The translations under genes were made by a program, and so were the position numbers. From Halarcobacter sp. (GTDB lineage: Bacteria; Campylobacterota; Campylobacteria; Campylobacterales; Arcobacteraceae): a stretch of 64,000 nt of DNA. The stretch's first letter is position 1; the number at the start of each line of letters is the position of its first letter. The notes beneath the pieces were generated by a model. That model saw only the letters and a list, made by a program, of their open reading frames with translations, had not been told where the DNA came from and ran no database searches. The DNA lies in the NCBI RefSeq assembly GCF_963676935.1, contig NZ_OY781470.1, forward strand, positions 2,452,680 to 2,516,679, given 5' to 3'. This document shows, in pieces, positions 48,124 to 57,447 of the stretch.

Positions 48124-48430
48124 ACCTTTAAATCCAAAAGCAGATTTATTAAATAAATCTATAAAAGAGGGAAAACAAAAAGAAGTTGTTGCAATGCAGA
48201 GCATTGTCGGTTGTTCATCAACCTTTGATCCTGGATGGGAAGTTGATGCCTTTGGCGGGGTTGGAGGTCTATGCCAACCAATGGAAGCTGACCTTTATGG
48301 GTGTTCTGAACCATGCTGGTGGCCTACGCAAGTACCTGATATTATAAGTAATCCAGAGTGGAGTGCAAAATCTCCTTCGGCAGGTAGAGACTGGAGAAAA
48401 TTATCTTCTGTATATCCATTAGAAAAATAA
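48110..48430 (+). CDS. qhpC: Quinohemoprotein amine dehydrogenase gamma subunit (CTQ-bearing peptide)
   Basis: 106-aa precursor. Residue spacing matches the Paracoccus/Pseudomonas subunit exactly with an offset of 28: C35-E44, C55-D61 and C69-D77 are the thioether pairs, and C65-W71 forms cysteine tryptophylquinone (CTQ), the catalytic cofactor. The offset implies a 28-residue leader to be removed, with maturation starting near Met29. The segment [10 protein letters not shown] and [14 protein letters not shown] are highly conserved. No Sec signal; export is expected through QhpF. Confidence 0.95.
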   Translation: MGLFKPLNPKADLLNKSIKEGKQKEVVAMQSIVGCSSTFDPGWEVDAFGGVGGLCQPMEADLYGCSEPCWWPTQVPDIISNPEWSAKSPSAGRDWRKLSSVYPLEK

Positions 48431-48446
48431 GAGAGGAGGTTTTAAT

Positions 48447-49583
48447 ATGAAAAAAATTTATTTGATAACAACAGTATTGTTAGGATTATTAGTTAGTGGG
48501 TGCAGTATAAATGAACCTAATATAGCAGATAATAAGGTTAACAATAAACAATTAAAAAAAGATAGAGATTATATTGTCTCTATAAGTAAAAAGAATGAAC
48601 TTCATATCGTAGATGGAAAAACTGAAAAATTATATAAAACTTGTAAGTTAAAGGGAACTTTTAGTACTGCTGCTATGGTTGTTTCTCCTGATGGAACAAA
48701 AGTTTATGCATTACAAGATGCTTGGCAAGCAATTTATGGTTATGATTTAAATAGTTGTGAAAACTTTTTTAGTGCAAAATTATCTTCTGATGGAGTAAGG
48801 GCTCCATCTATTTTTTCTTTAGCATTAAGTAATGATGGTAAAAAGTTATATTCAATTTCAAATCCTACAAAAATATTAAAAGATAGATATCAAGTTATGG
48901 ATTCAGTCTTTAAAACTTTTAATACAAATGATGGATTAGATGCAGAGGCAATGGATAGTTTTAAAGTTCCAAGACAAATAACAATAATGATGACTGCAAA
49001 AGATGGCTCAGTGTATGCGGCAGGTCCAAATCTATATAAAATTGACCCTGCATTACACAAGGTTGAAATAGCTTCAAAATTAAGATTTTGGGATAGACCT
49101 AATTATTCTGTACCCGATATCTTAGCTTTATGGCCATCTGGTCAAATATCAAATGAGATGTTATTACTATATGTAGCATCAAAATATGATGATAGTACAC
49201 AAAAAGAAGATACTGCTAAACAAGTGTGGGGTGCTACAAGAGTTAATTTAAATACAGGAAAAATAGAACAAGGTGATTTTGCACCATTAGAAAATTTAAT
49301 GTTTACAGGTATGACAGATCCTAATGATTCAAATATTTTATTTGGTGTCTTAACTGATTTAACAAAATTTGATAGAAAAAATCAAAAAGTATTAAAAAGA
49401 GTTTGGTTAGATCATACATATTATCAAATAAATTTTTCAACTGACGGTTCCAAAATATATTTAGGCGGTACATATAATGATATTGCTGTATATGATCCAA
49501 AAACATTGAAAAAATTAAATAATATTCAACTTCCAAAAGGAGATGTCGCTTTAGGTACAATGCAGGTATTTAGGGTTAAATAA
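48447..49583 (+). CDS. qhpB: Quinohemoprotein amine dehydrogenase beta subunit (predicted lipoprotein)
   Basis: 378 aa. Beta-propeller subunit that forms the active-site wall with QhpC; repeats such as VVSPDGTKVYALQD, ALSNDGKKLYSIS and NFSTDGSKIYLGG match propeller blades. The N-terminus MKKIYLITTVLLGLLVSGCS ends in a lipobox (V-S-G-C), so the mature subunit is predicted to be lipid-anchored, although well-studied enzymes are soluble and periplasmic. Preceded by GGAGG. Fourth gene of the operon. Confidence 0.9.
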   Translation: MKKIYLITTVLLGLLVSGCSINEPNIADNKVNNKQLKKDRDYIVSISKKNELHIVDGKTEKLYKTCKLKGTFSTAAMVVSPDGTKVYALQDAWQAIYGYDLNSCENFFSAKLSSDGVRAPSIFSLALSNDGKKLYSISNPTKILKDRYQVMDSVFKTFNTNDGLDAEAMDSFKVPRQITIMMTAKDGSVYAAGPNLYKIDPALHKVEIASKLRFWDRPNYSVPDILALWPSGQISNEMLLLYVASKYDDSTQKEDTAKQVWGATRVNLNTGKIEQGDFAPLENLMFTGMTDPNDSNILFGVLTDLTKFDRKNQKVLKRVWLDHTYYQINFSTDGSKIYLGGTYNDIAVYDPKTLKKLNNIQLPKGDVALGTMQVFRVK

Positions 49584-49584
49584 G

Positions 49585-51237
49585 ATGAAAAAAAACAGAG
49601 CTTTAGATAGTTTAAAATATTACCTTTCTAAAGAAAAAAGAGCTATTTCTATACTTCTTGGTATCTCTATGATATCAAGCGGTATTGCTGTTGTTCAACC
49701 TTTATTAATGCAAAATTTTATTGATAACGCATTGATATTAAAAGATATAGACAGCTTTTATTATTTTGTTCTTCTTATTGTGTTTGTTTCTATTTTAGGA
49801 GTAGCTCTTTCTGTTTTTTTACAATATAACTATACAAAACTCTCTATAAAGGTTTTGTATAGTTTAAGACTTGATGTTTTTGAAAAGATATTTTTTAATA
49901 ATAAACTTTTTTTTCAAAAAAATCGTGTTGGGGATTTGCTTTCAAGACTTGAAGGGGATATTAGTGAACTTCAAAGATTTGGAATTGATTCTTTGTTTGC
50001 TCTGTTTTCTGCACTATTAGGATTAATAGGTGCTGTTGTTATTATGCTATTTTATGATTTGTCTTTGGCAATATTTGCTTTGATTTTATTTCCCCTTGAA
50101 TTTTTTTTATTAAAACCTATGTATTCAAAAATGCATAATATAACAAAAGATGTTAGACAAAGCAGTTCCATAATGGGAAGTTTTATAATAGAGTCTTTAA
50201 GATATGTAAGTTTTCTAAAAAAATTCAATGCAGTAAAAGATAGAAAAAATATTTTAAGTTCTCTTCAAAAAGAGAATAAAAATAAAATTCTTCTTCAACA
50301 AAAACTTCAAATAGTTTTTACTCAAATACCTCTGCTTATAAGTTTAACTGCAAGAGTTGTTTTGATATTTTTGGGTGGATTAAAAGTTATAAACGGTGAG
50401 ATAACAATAGGGCAGTTAATAGCTTTTTTAAGTTATTTTTCTATGGTTTTAGCTCCTGTGCATACGGTTTTGGGAATTTTAAATAATATTCCAAAATTAA
50501 AAGTTAGTATAAATAGATTAGATGAGATTTTACCTCAAAATAGAAGTTTAGCAATAATTGATAAACTACCAAAAAGTATTGATATAGAGTTTAAAAATGT
50601 AAATTTTGCTTATGAAAACTATTACGATATTTTTAGAAATTTAAACCTGAAAATCGCTTTTAAAGATAAAATTGTTTTAATGGGTTCAAACGGTATAGGA
50701 AAAACTACATTAATAGAGCTGCTTTTAAATGAACACTTATTAAAGCAAGGTGAAATTTTATTAAATAACACAAATATACAAGAGATAAAAAATGAGACTT
50801 TACAAAATCATATTGCTTTAGTAGAGCAAAATCCCGTGATTTTATCAACAACATTAAAAGAGAATCTACTTATAGCCAATAAAAATGCCAATGAAGATGA
50901 GCTTTTAAATGTATTGGAAAAAGTAGGGCTTTTATTTTGGTTTAAAAGTTTAGAAAGAGGGTTTCAAACAGTTTTAAGTGAGGATGGGCAAAATCTTTCA
51001 GGAGGGCAAAAACAGCGCTTGGCAATTGCAAGAGTTATACTTAAAAAACCTTCAATAGTAATTATGGATGAACCTACATCTTCATTGGATAAGGATTTTA
51101 TAAAAGTTATGGATGGTTTAATTGATGAAAACTTTAAAGAGTCTACAAAGATTATTATTTCTCACCATTTTTGTTATAAGAATGCAAAGTATCTAAAAAT
51201 TAAAGATAAAAAAATAGTTGAGTTAAAAGATGAATAA
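49585..51237 (+). CDS. qhpF: ABC exporter for the gamma subunit
   Basis: 550-aa half-transporter with an N-terminal six-helix domain (about residues 15-300) and a C-terminal ATPase domain: Walker A GSNGIGKTT, signature LSGGQKQR, Walker B IVIMDEP. By family it carries the cross-linked QhpC to the periplasm. It begins one base after qhpB and overlaps qhpE by eight bases. Confidence 0.9.
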   Translation: MKKNRALDSLKYYLSKEKRAISILLGISMISSGIAVVQPLLMQNFIDNALILKDIDSFYYFVLLIVFVSILGVALSVFLQYNYTKLSIKVLYSLRLDVFEKIFFNNKLFFQKNRVGDLLSRLEGDISELQRFGIDSLFALFSALLGLIGAVVIMLFYDLSLAIFALILFPLEFFLLKPMYSKMHNITKDVRQSSSIMGSFIIESLRYVSFLKKFNAVKDRKNILSSLQKENKNKILLQQKLQIVFTQIPLLISLTARVVLIFLGGLKVINGEITIGQLIAFLSYFSMVLAPVHTVLGILNNIPKLKVSINRLDEILPQNRSLAIIDKLPKSIDIEFKNVNFAYENYYDIFRNLNLKIAFKDKIVLMGSNGIGKTTLIELLLNEHLLKQGEILLNNTNIQEIKNETLQNHIALVEQNPVILSTTLKENLLIANKNANEDELLNVLEKVGLLFWFKSLERGFQTVLSEDGQNLSGGQKQRLAIARVILKKPSIVIMDEPTSSLDKDFIKVMDGLIDENFKESTKIIISHHFCYKNAKYLKIKDKKIVELKDE

Positions 51238-51871
51238 AGAAGTCTATGTGGCAATCCTTGACAGCGGTTGTAGTTTTAAAACTTATGAAAAGTTCTCTCT
51301 TTCCTTTGATGAAAAACAAAAACCTGTTTTTAAAGAGCAAAAAAATATTAATTTTTTGCATGGGGATGTTATTGCAAATATTATAAAACAAAAGGGTGTA
51401 AATATCTACGATATACAGATATTTAATGAAAAACTTTTGACAACACCTTTGCATATTTATTATGCTTTAAAATATCTCCTTGATAAAAAAATAGATGTAA
51501 TAAGTTTAAGTCTGGGATTTAATACAAACTATAAAGAAATAGAAGAAGTTTGTAATGAACTTCTTAAAAAAGGAGTAACAATAGTTGCTTCATATCCTAG
51601 ACGTTCAAAAGTGCATACATATCCAGCTTCTTATGAGAAAGTTATAAAAGTAACTTCTGAAGGGATGTGTAAAGATGATAAAGTTGTTTCTTTAGAGGCT
51701 TCAAAACTCTTTTTTGGAGCCAATCCTTTTTCAAATAAAAAAGAGGTTGCAGGTTCTAGTGTAGCAGTTGCAAAGTTTACAAGTGAGTATTGTGCTTACT
51801 TACAAAAAGGATTTACAAAAGAGCAGATTTTAAAAGAGTTTGAAAAAAGGAGAGTAAATGAACCCTACTAA
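51230..51871 (+). CDS. qhpE: Subtilisin-like protease removing the QhpC leader
   Basis: 213 aa, a small subtilase. The catalytic triad is visible: D11 in ILDSGC, H44 in FLHGD and S177 in AGSSVAVAKF. No signal peptide, consistent with a cytosolic protease acting on the leader of cross-linked QhpC. It overlaps qhpF by eight and qhpG by 14 bases. The small size and context agree with QhpE; a general subtilisin is unlikely. Confidence 0.88.
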   Translation: MNKEVYVAILDSGCSFKTYEKFSLSFDEKQKPVFKEQKNINFLHGDVIANIIKQKGVNIYDIQIFNEKLLTTPLHIYYALKYLLDKKIDVISLSLGFNTNYKEIEEVCNELLKKGVTIVASYPRRSKVHTYPASYEKVIKVTSEGMCKDDKVVSLEASKLFFGANPFSNKKEVAGSSVAVAKFTSEYCAYLQKGFTKEQILKEFEKRRVNEPY

Positions 51872-53168
51872 AAAAATCGTGGTATTAGGTGCTGGCGTAG
51901 CAGGAGTTACCACTGCAATTGGATTAAAAAAATTAGGATTTGATGTAACAATTATATATAAAAACCGTCCCTTTAGGGCATATGAGGGACTTAGTCAAAA
52001 AACAAAAGATGGCTTCTCTTTACTTGATTGTAAAAACTGCTTTTCACAATTAAATACCCAATCTGTAAGAAACTCAAATTGGGCAGAGATGAATAGTAAA
52101 GTAAATTATGAATATGTAGTTTGTAGAGATGACTTTGATATGGCTTTGTTACAAGATGCAAAGGAACATAATATTTCACTTATAAGGGGAAATATTCTTG
52201 GAAAAATAGATTTTCAAGATAAAGTAAGTGTGAAATATAAAAGTGAAAATATTAAAAATACCTTTATAGCAGACTTTGTTGTAGATGCTAGAGGAAGATT
52301 TACTCCATATAAAAGTGAATATAAGCATGGACCTAAAAGTTTTTCTATTTTACAAGAGTTAGAATTAGATAGTATGAGTCAAAGCAAAACTTCAATTGAT
52401 ACCGTAGAAAACGGTTGGGTTTGGCAAGCTTATGTGGGAGAAAATAGAGGATATATTCAATTTACCTGCGATGAAGAACTTGCAAAAAAAATAGAGAGTT
52501 TTGAAGATGTAAAGCCATTTTTAGAGAATCAAGGTATCGATTTATGGAGTTTAAAAAATCATAAATTAAAAGGCTCTTTAGTAAAAAGAGATTCCTATTG
52601 TAAAGTACATAAAACAATTGTTACAGATAAAATGATATTAGTTGGAGATAGTGCTTCAAGTATTGACCCACTTTCAGGGAATGGAGTTTTTCAATCATTG
52701 AGTATGTCAAGTATTGCTCCGTATGTGATAAATACTATTTTAAATAGAGAAGAAAATAAAGAGATTGCAATAGAGTTTTATAAAAAAAGAGTAAATTATA
52801 TTTTTGAAAAGTTTTCAAAGGTTGGTAAAGATTTTTATTCTTTAGAAAAAAGATTTAAAACAAATTTTTGGATAAAAAGACAAACTTATCCTTTAAATAC
52901 AATACAAGATGAGAGTATAAAGATTGAAAATTATGCCATTGTAAGAGATGGATTTATAGAACCTAAAGAGGTAGTTATAACAAAAGATAACCCCCTTGGT
53001 ATTTATTTTTTAGGAAATATTGAAATAGTTGAATTGGTTAAATATTGTTTAAATAATAGTGTAGAAAAAGCCTTAAACTTTTTTGATAATTTTTGTGAGA
53101 AAAAAAGTTTATCTTTAGATAGTAGGATATTTTTGAAAAAATGGTTACTGAATCAAAGTATAATATAA
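51858..53168 (+). CDS. qhpG: Flavin monooxygenase for CTQ biogenesis
   Basis: 436-aa FAD-dependent monooxygenase. Rossmann motif VVLGAGVAGVTTAIG at the N-terminus, DARGRFTPY (DG-type motif region) and LVGDSASSIDPLSGNG (second FAD motif). By family it hydroxylates the tryptophan of QhpC that becomes the quinone. Last gene of the qhp operon, followed by a bidirectional terminator. Confidence 0.9.
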   Translation: MNPTKKIVVLGAGVAGVTTAIGLKKLGFDVTIIYKNRPFRAYEGLSQKTKDGFSLLDCKNCFSQLNTQSVRNSNWAEMNSKVNYEYVVCRDDFDMALLQDAKEHNISLIRGNILGKIDFQDKVSVKYKSENIKNTFIADFVVDARGRFTPYKSEYKHGPKSFSILQELELDSMSQSKTSIDTVENGWVWQAYVGENRGYIQFTCDEELAKKIESFEDVKPFLENQGIDLWSLKNHKLKGSLVKRDSYCKVHKTIVTDKMILVGDSASSIDPLSGNGVFQSLSMSSIAPYVINTILNREENKEIAIEFYKKRVNYIFEKFSKVGKDFYSLEKRFKTNFWIKRQTYPLNTIQDESIKIENYAIVRDGFIEPKEVVITKDNPLGIYFLGNIEIVELVKYCLNNSVEKALNFFDNFCEKKSLSLDSRIFLKKWLLNQSII

Positions 53169-53170
53169 AT

Positions 53171-53200
53171 TAAAAACTAGAAGAATCCTTCTAGTTTTTA
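53171..53200. terminator. Bidirectional terminator between qhpG and ridA
   Basis: Perfect 13-base arms (53171-53183, 53188-53200) with a 4-base loop; A-run on one side and T-run on the other, so it can act on both strands. The ridA stop codon lies in its right arm. Confidence 0.85.
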
Positions 53201-53574
53201 TATGCAATTACATCTACTTCAACTAAAACATTTTTTGGTAATGTTTTAACTGCTACAGTTGCTCTTGCGGGTGCTGTTTCGGCTTTAAAATATTGGGCAT
53301 ATACTTCATTAAAAGCTACAAAGTTATCCATATCAGATAGATAACAAGTTGTTTTAAGAACATTGTCAAAAGATGAGTTTGCTTCTTTTAGTACTTCAGC
53401 AAGGTTTTCCATAACTTTTGCAGTTTGTTCTTTGATTCCACCCTCAACTATTTCCATTGTTTCTGGGTTTAATGGAATTTGTCCTGATAAAAATACTAAT
53501 TTTTCAAATGATGTTCCTTGGTTGTATGGTCCAATTGCTGCTGGAGCTTTTGGTGTTGATATTATTTCTTTCAT
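53191..53574 (-). CDS. ridA: RidA family enamine/imine deaminase
   Basis: 127 aa. Typical segments: GPYNQG, FLSGQIPLNPET, CYLSDMDNF, and APARATVAVKTLP, which carries the active-site arginine. Hydrolyses reactive enamines/imines, such as 2-aminoacrylate, formed by PLP enzymes. Converges on the amine dehydrogenase operon, whose products are also imine-related, but a functional link is only suggestive. Confidence 0.93.
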   Translation of the reverse strand: MKEIISTPKAPAAIGPYNQGTSFEKLVFLSGQIPLNPETMEIVEGGIKEQTAKVMENLAEVLKEANSSFDNVLKTTCYLSDMDNFVAFNEVYAQYFKAETAPARATVAVKTLPKNVLVEVDVIAYKN

Positions 53575-53624
53575 ATTAATCCTTTATATATTTTATAAAA
53601 ATTTATTATACTGCCTTCTTACTT

Positions 53625-54383
53625 TTAATCTCTTGGAAAAAACAGCTCAAAATCTCTTTTTATGTGAGTTAATGTTTCTTGATTTGCTCTTATAAAGCCC
53701 TCTTCTTTTAATGCAGCTTTTACAATAGCTTTTGAATAATCAAGTACATTCTCATCATTTAAGTATTCTTCTACACCTACCCACTTAGCATCTTCTATCT
53801 CTTGAGTATCTTTTATATTTATCTCATAAGTTAAAGGTTTAGCCAAACATAAGACATATAGATTTGATTTATGAAATTGATGGGGATAAAAATGTCCTAA
53901 AGAGATTACAGATTTAAATTCAACTTTTATTCCTGTTTCTTCAAAAACCTCTCTACAAGCTGCTGTAGTTATCATCTCTTTATCATCTATATGACCACCT
54001 GGTATTTTATAGCCAACTCTTGAGATTCTTTCTTTAATAACTAAAACTTCATTTTTATCATTTATTGTAACGACACCTACTCCCAAAGTATGATTTGCAG
54101 CTGTTGGAATAATCGCATTCTTTTTTTGTCTCTTTACTACTAAAATATAATCTTCACCGCAAGAATGAAAAAAGAACCCTTTTTTTGTTGCACATGATAT
54201 AAAATCTGATTTTTCTATATTTATATAAATCCAAATAAGATTTCTAATATCTTTTGTTTTTTCAATTAAAGTATCTAAATTTTTATCAAATAAATTAAAA
54301 TTATCAGGTAAGTCTTTGTGATCTATTGTTATTCCATTATATGGATCTAATACAGTTTTAAAACCTGCTATATCTTCTACCAT
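53625..54383 (-). CDS. Nudix hydrolase, NUDT6-like
   Basis: 252 aa. The Nudix box is complete: GGHIDDKEM...REVFEETGI around residues 155-180. The N-terminal ~110 residues resemble the extra domain of NUDT6-type proteins. Hydrolyses a nucleoside-diphosphate-linked substrate that is not identifiable. End of a minus-strand run that includes LysE, MarC and the amino acid ABC genes. Confidence 0.87.
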   Translation of the reverse strand: MVEDIAGFKTVLDPYNGITIDHKDLPDNFNLFDKNLDTLIEKTKDIRNLIWIYINIEKSDFISCATKKGFFFHSCGEDYILVVKRQKKNAIIPTAANHTLGVGVVTINDKNEVLVIKERISRVGYKIPGGHIDDKEMITTAACREVFEETGIKVEFKSVISLGHFYPHQFHKSNLYVLCLAKPLTYEINIKDTQEIEDAKWVGVEEYLNDENVLDYSKAIVKAALKEEGFIRANQETLTHIKRDFELFFPRD

Positions 54384-54393
54384 TTTTACTCTT

Positions 54394-55011
54394 TTATAAA
54401 ATTATTAAATCTTTTAATGAATATGCTATATAAAGCATTAAAAAACCAATTGATATATCCAAAACTTTCCATGTAATTGGTTTTTTAAATAAAGGGATTA
54501 AAAGTCTAGCTCCAAATCCCAAAGATAAAAACCAAACAGATGAAGCTAAAGAACAACCTACTATAAAATAGATTTTCATATTTTCATCAATATTCGCACC
54601 GATTCCGCCTATTAAAAGAACTGTATCCAAATAAGTATGAGGATTTAGATAAGTAAACACAAAAAGTAAAGTTATTACTTGTCTTAATGGATTTGTCTTT
54701 ATTTGATCATCAATTTTTAAAGACTCATTTTTTAAAGCTGATTTAAAAGAAGTAAAAGCATAAAAACACAAAAAGGCTATTCCAAATATGGCAATACCAT
54801 TTATAAAAAGTTGTTCCCCTTTTATAAGAAAACCAAGACCTAAAACACCTGCACTTATTAGAAGAATATCTGAAAAAATACAAAACAATACAGCTTTTAA
54901 TACATGTTGTCTTAAAAGTCCAAGTTTTAAAATATAAGCATTTTGAGCTCCTATTGCTACAATCAAAGTGATTGTAATAATAAAACCTCTTAAAAGAGTA
55001 TCAAATTCCAT
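54394..55011 (-). CDS. LysE/ArgO-type amino acid exporter
   Basis: 205 aa, about six helices. Family segment IVAIGAQNAYILKLGLLR near the N-terminus, FTYLNPHTYLDTVLLIGG and SLGFGARLL. Exports basic amino acids by family. It shares one base with marC upstream (55011) and follows an amino acid importer in the same run, which suggests overflow protection. Confidence 0.9.
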   Translation of the reverse strand: MEFDTLLRGFIITITLIVAIGAQNAYILKLGLLRQHVLKAVLFCIFSDILLISAGVLGLGFLIKGEQLFINGIAIFGIAFLCFYAFTSFKSALKNESLKIDDQIKTNPLRQVITLLFVFTYLNPHTYLDTVLLIGGIGANIDENMKIYFIVGCSLASSVWFLSLGFGARLLIPLFKKPITWKVLDISIGFLMLYIAYSLKDLIIL

Positions 55012-55634
55012 TATAAATAGCTTTGCGAAAGATGTACAACACCTGAGATTATAAACTGTACTGCTAATGCACCAACTATAAGTCCCATTAATTTAGTAAT
55101 AATATTTTGTCCAGTTAATCCTAAATATTTTTTTATATAAATAGAATTTTTTAAGACTAAATAAAAAATCAAAGCATTTATACAAAAAGCTACAACCAAA
55201 GAAAAAAGTTCAACACTATTTTCAACTTGATTTTTAAAAATGATTATTGTAGTAAAAAGTCCTGTACCAAACGCAATAGGAATACCTATTGGAATAATTG
55301 CCAATTCTTCATCATTTTTATCACTATCTTGTTTTTTACTCTCTGTTTTACTTCCTCTAACCATAGTAATTGCCATAAGTAGAAGTATAATACCACCCAT
55401 AACTTTTAGTGAATCTTCATGTATACCAAAAAGCTTTAAAACTAAATCTCCAGTGGTTAAAACAACAAAAAATGCTATTAAAATAGTTTTAGTTGTTTTT
55501 TTTGCAATAATTGCAATTTGAGTTTTTGTAATATTAGTACTTAAAAGAGATAGTGCTATTGCACTAACTCCTATAGGATCCATAATAGCAAAGAAAGTAA
55601 TAGTTTGCTGTAAAAAATTTTGAAAAAGTTCCAA
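55011..55634 (-). CDS. MarC/SNARE-type membrane protein
   Basis: 207 aa with six hydrophobic segments. FFAIMDPIGVSAIALSL and PIGIPIAFGTGLFTTII fit the MarC family, sometimes linked with amino acid export but of unclear function. A charged loop (SKTESKKQDSDKNDEE) separates the halves. Tightly packed between the ABC permease and LysE. Confidence 0.87.
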   Translation of the reverse strand: MELFQNFLQQTITFFAIMDPIGVSAIALSLLSTNITKTQIAIIAKKTTKTILIAFFVVLTTGDLVLKLFGIHEDSLKVMGGIILLLMAITMVRGSKTESKKQDSDKNDEELAIIPIGIPIAFGTGLFTTIIIFKNQVENSVELFSLVVAFCINALIFYLVLKNSIYIKKYLGLTGQNIITKLMGLIVGALAVQFIISGVVHLSQSYL

Positions 55635-55636
55635 GA

Positions 55637-56602
55637 TTAACTCATCCCACCTTTTTCTGCCATTCTTTTTTCTATTCTATGTCCAATGAAACTAAGTGTA
55701 GATGTTATAGTAAGATATAAAAGTGCAACTACTATCCATGTTTCAAAGGGTGAAAAAGTGTTTGCAACAATCTCTTTACCAACTTTTGTTAAATCTGTAA
55801 TTGAAATAACTGAAACTAAAGATGAATCTTTTACTAATGCAATCATCTCTCCAACTAAAGTTGGTAAAGCTCTTTTAAAAGCCTGAGGCAGAATAATATA
55901 TCTCATAGCTTGGAATTTTGTAATTCCTAAAGAACTTGCAGCTTCTTGTTGACCTTTATCAATTGATTGAATTGCACCTCTTAAAATCTCTGCCATGTAA
56001 GCACCAAAGAAAATTCCAAGAGATAATACCCCAGCTACAAATCTATCCAATTCAAAAATATTTGCAACAATAAAATAAAATAAGAATATCTGAACAAGAA
56101 GAGGCGTACCTCTAACTATTGTAATATACACAGTAGCTATATCTTTTAAAAACTGATACGAGGAAAGCTTCATAAAAGCGACAACTACTCCAATTATAAA
56201 AGTTAAAATTGCTGCAAAAAATGAGATTTTTAAAGTTATCCAAAGTCCATTTAATATAGGCCCTGTTCTCATCTCTGTTTTAGTAGCTAAATAATCACCT
56301 TCATAAACTTGTTCTCCAACTTTATAATCAAATGAAAAACTACTATCTAATTTTTTTAATTCTACTCTTTCATCACCATCAATAATATACTTATTATTCT
56401 CAAACAGTAGTTTTCCATCTACAGGAGCCTCTATTGTAATAGTCTCTTCATAAGCAAAATATTTAGGAACAGAATTCCACTTCCAAACATAATTCATGTT
56501 TGAAGCTGCCATATAAAAGAAATACCCTATAAGTAGGTAAAAACCTACGGCAATAATATGCCCTAGGTTTTTATTTTGTGTCCATGATTCTTTTCTAGCC
56601 AT
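55637..56602 (-). CDS. Polar amino acid ABC transporter permease
   Basis: 321 aa. The core permease domain (about residues 115-315) has the EAA loop segment EAASSLGITKFQAMRYIILPQA. One N-terminal helix (15-33) is followed by a periplasmic insertion of about 80 residues before the core, longer than in HisM/GlnP. No second permease gene is present, so it probably works as a homodimer with the ATPase at 58296. Confidence 0.92.
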   Translation of the reverse strand: MARKESWTQNKNLGHIIAVGFYLLIGYFFYMAASNMNYVWKWNSVPKYFAYEETITIEAPVDGKLLFENNKYIIDGDERVELKKLDSSFSFDYKVGEQVYEGDYLATKTEMRTGPILNGLWITLKISFFAAILTFIIGVVVAFMKLSSYQFLKDIATVYITIVRGTPLLVQIFLFYFIVANIFELDRFVAGVLSLGIFFGAYMAEILRGAIQSIDKGQQEAASSLGITKFQAMRYIILPQAFKRALPTLVGEMIALVKDSSLVSVISITDLTKVGKEIVANTFSPFETWIVVALLYLTITSTLSFIGHRIEKRMAEKGGMS

Positions 56603-56605
56603 AAA

Positions 56606-57421
56606 CTATTGAACTCTTTTTAACCAGTCTGTTTCAACTAGCCATTTTTGATATAATTCATCAGAGAATCCAACAACTTTATCTTCTTGCATTTGTCTTA
56701 AAAAGTTATTTAACCAGTTAATAAAGTCTGGATCACCTTTTCTAATTGCCCATGCAAGTGGTTCATAAGTAAGTGGCTTATCTAAGTGAATAAGTTTACC
56801 TTTACCTTTATCTGACATAAATAATACGTTATAAGGTTGGTCATAAACAAAAGCATCTGCTTTACCATTTAATACTTCAGCAGCTGCATCTGCTTCAGTT
56901 TCAAAAGTCACAATTTTAGCTTTTTTGAAAAATTTTCTTGTTGCAACTTCACCTGTAACACCAAGTTTAGTAACAATAGTATATTCAGGTTTATCTAAAT
57001 CTTTTGCAGTATTAACTTTACCTTTTAATTCTTTTTTCATTAAAATTGTTTGACCAACAACAACATAAGGATTAGCAAAATTAATTTTTAAATTTCTTTG
57101 TTGAGTAATAGTCATGCCAGACATAATAATATCACATTTACCAGTAACTAATGCAGCAATAATCCCATCCCATGCTGTTGGAAGAAGTTTTAGTTTAACT
57201 CCCATCTCTTTTGACATTTTTTTAGCAAAATCCACATCATAACCAATAATTCTACCTTTTTTATCTTTCATTTCAAAAGGCATATAACCAGGTTCCATAC
57301 AAACTTGTAACTCCCCTCTTTCTAAAATCTGATTTAATGTAGACTTTTTCCATAAATTGATATCATCTGCAAAAACAGATAAACTTAAAAAGGCAACTAA
57401 TGCCAACATAATTTTTTTCAT
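56606..57421 (-). CDS. Amino acid ABC transporter binding protein, second paralogue
   Basis: 271 aa, signal peptide MKKIMLALVAFLSLSVFA, then a family-3 solute-binding domain (PGYMPFEMKDKKGRIIGYDV, MSGMTITQQRNLKINFANPY). Highly similar along its length to the neighbour at 57448, so a tandem duplication with divergence. Differences lie in the ligand lobe, which could broaden specificity. Confidence 0.93.
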   Translation of the reverse strand: MKKIMLALVAFLSLSVFADDINLWKKSTLNQILERGELQVCMEPGYMPFEMKDKKGRIIGYDVDFAKKMSKEMGVKLKLLPTAWDGIIAALVTGKCDIIMSGMTITQQRNLKINFANPYVVVGQTILMKKELKGKVNTAKDLDKPEYTIVTKLGVTGEVATRKFFKKAKIVTFETEADAAAEVLNGKADAFVYDQPYNVLFMSDKGKGKLIHLDKPLTYEPLAWAIRKGDPDFINWLNNFLRQMQEDKVVGFSDELYQKWLVETDWLKRVQ

Positions 57422-57447
57422 CTTTACTCCTATATTTTAAGATTGAA

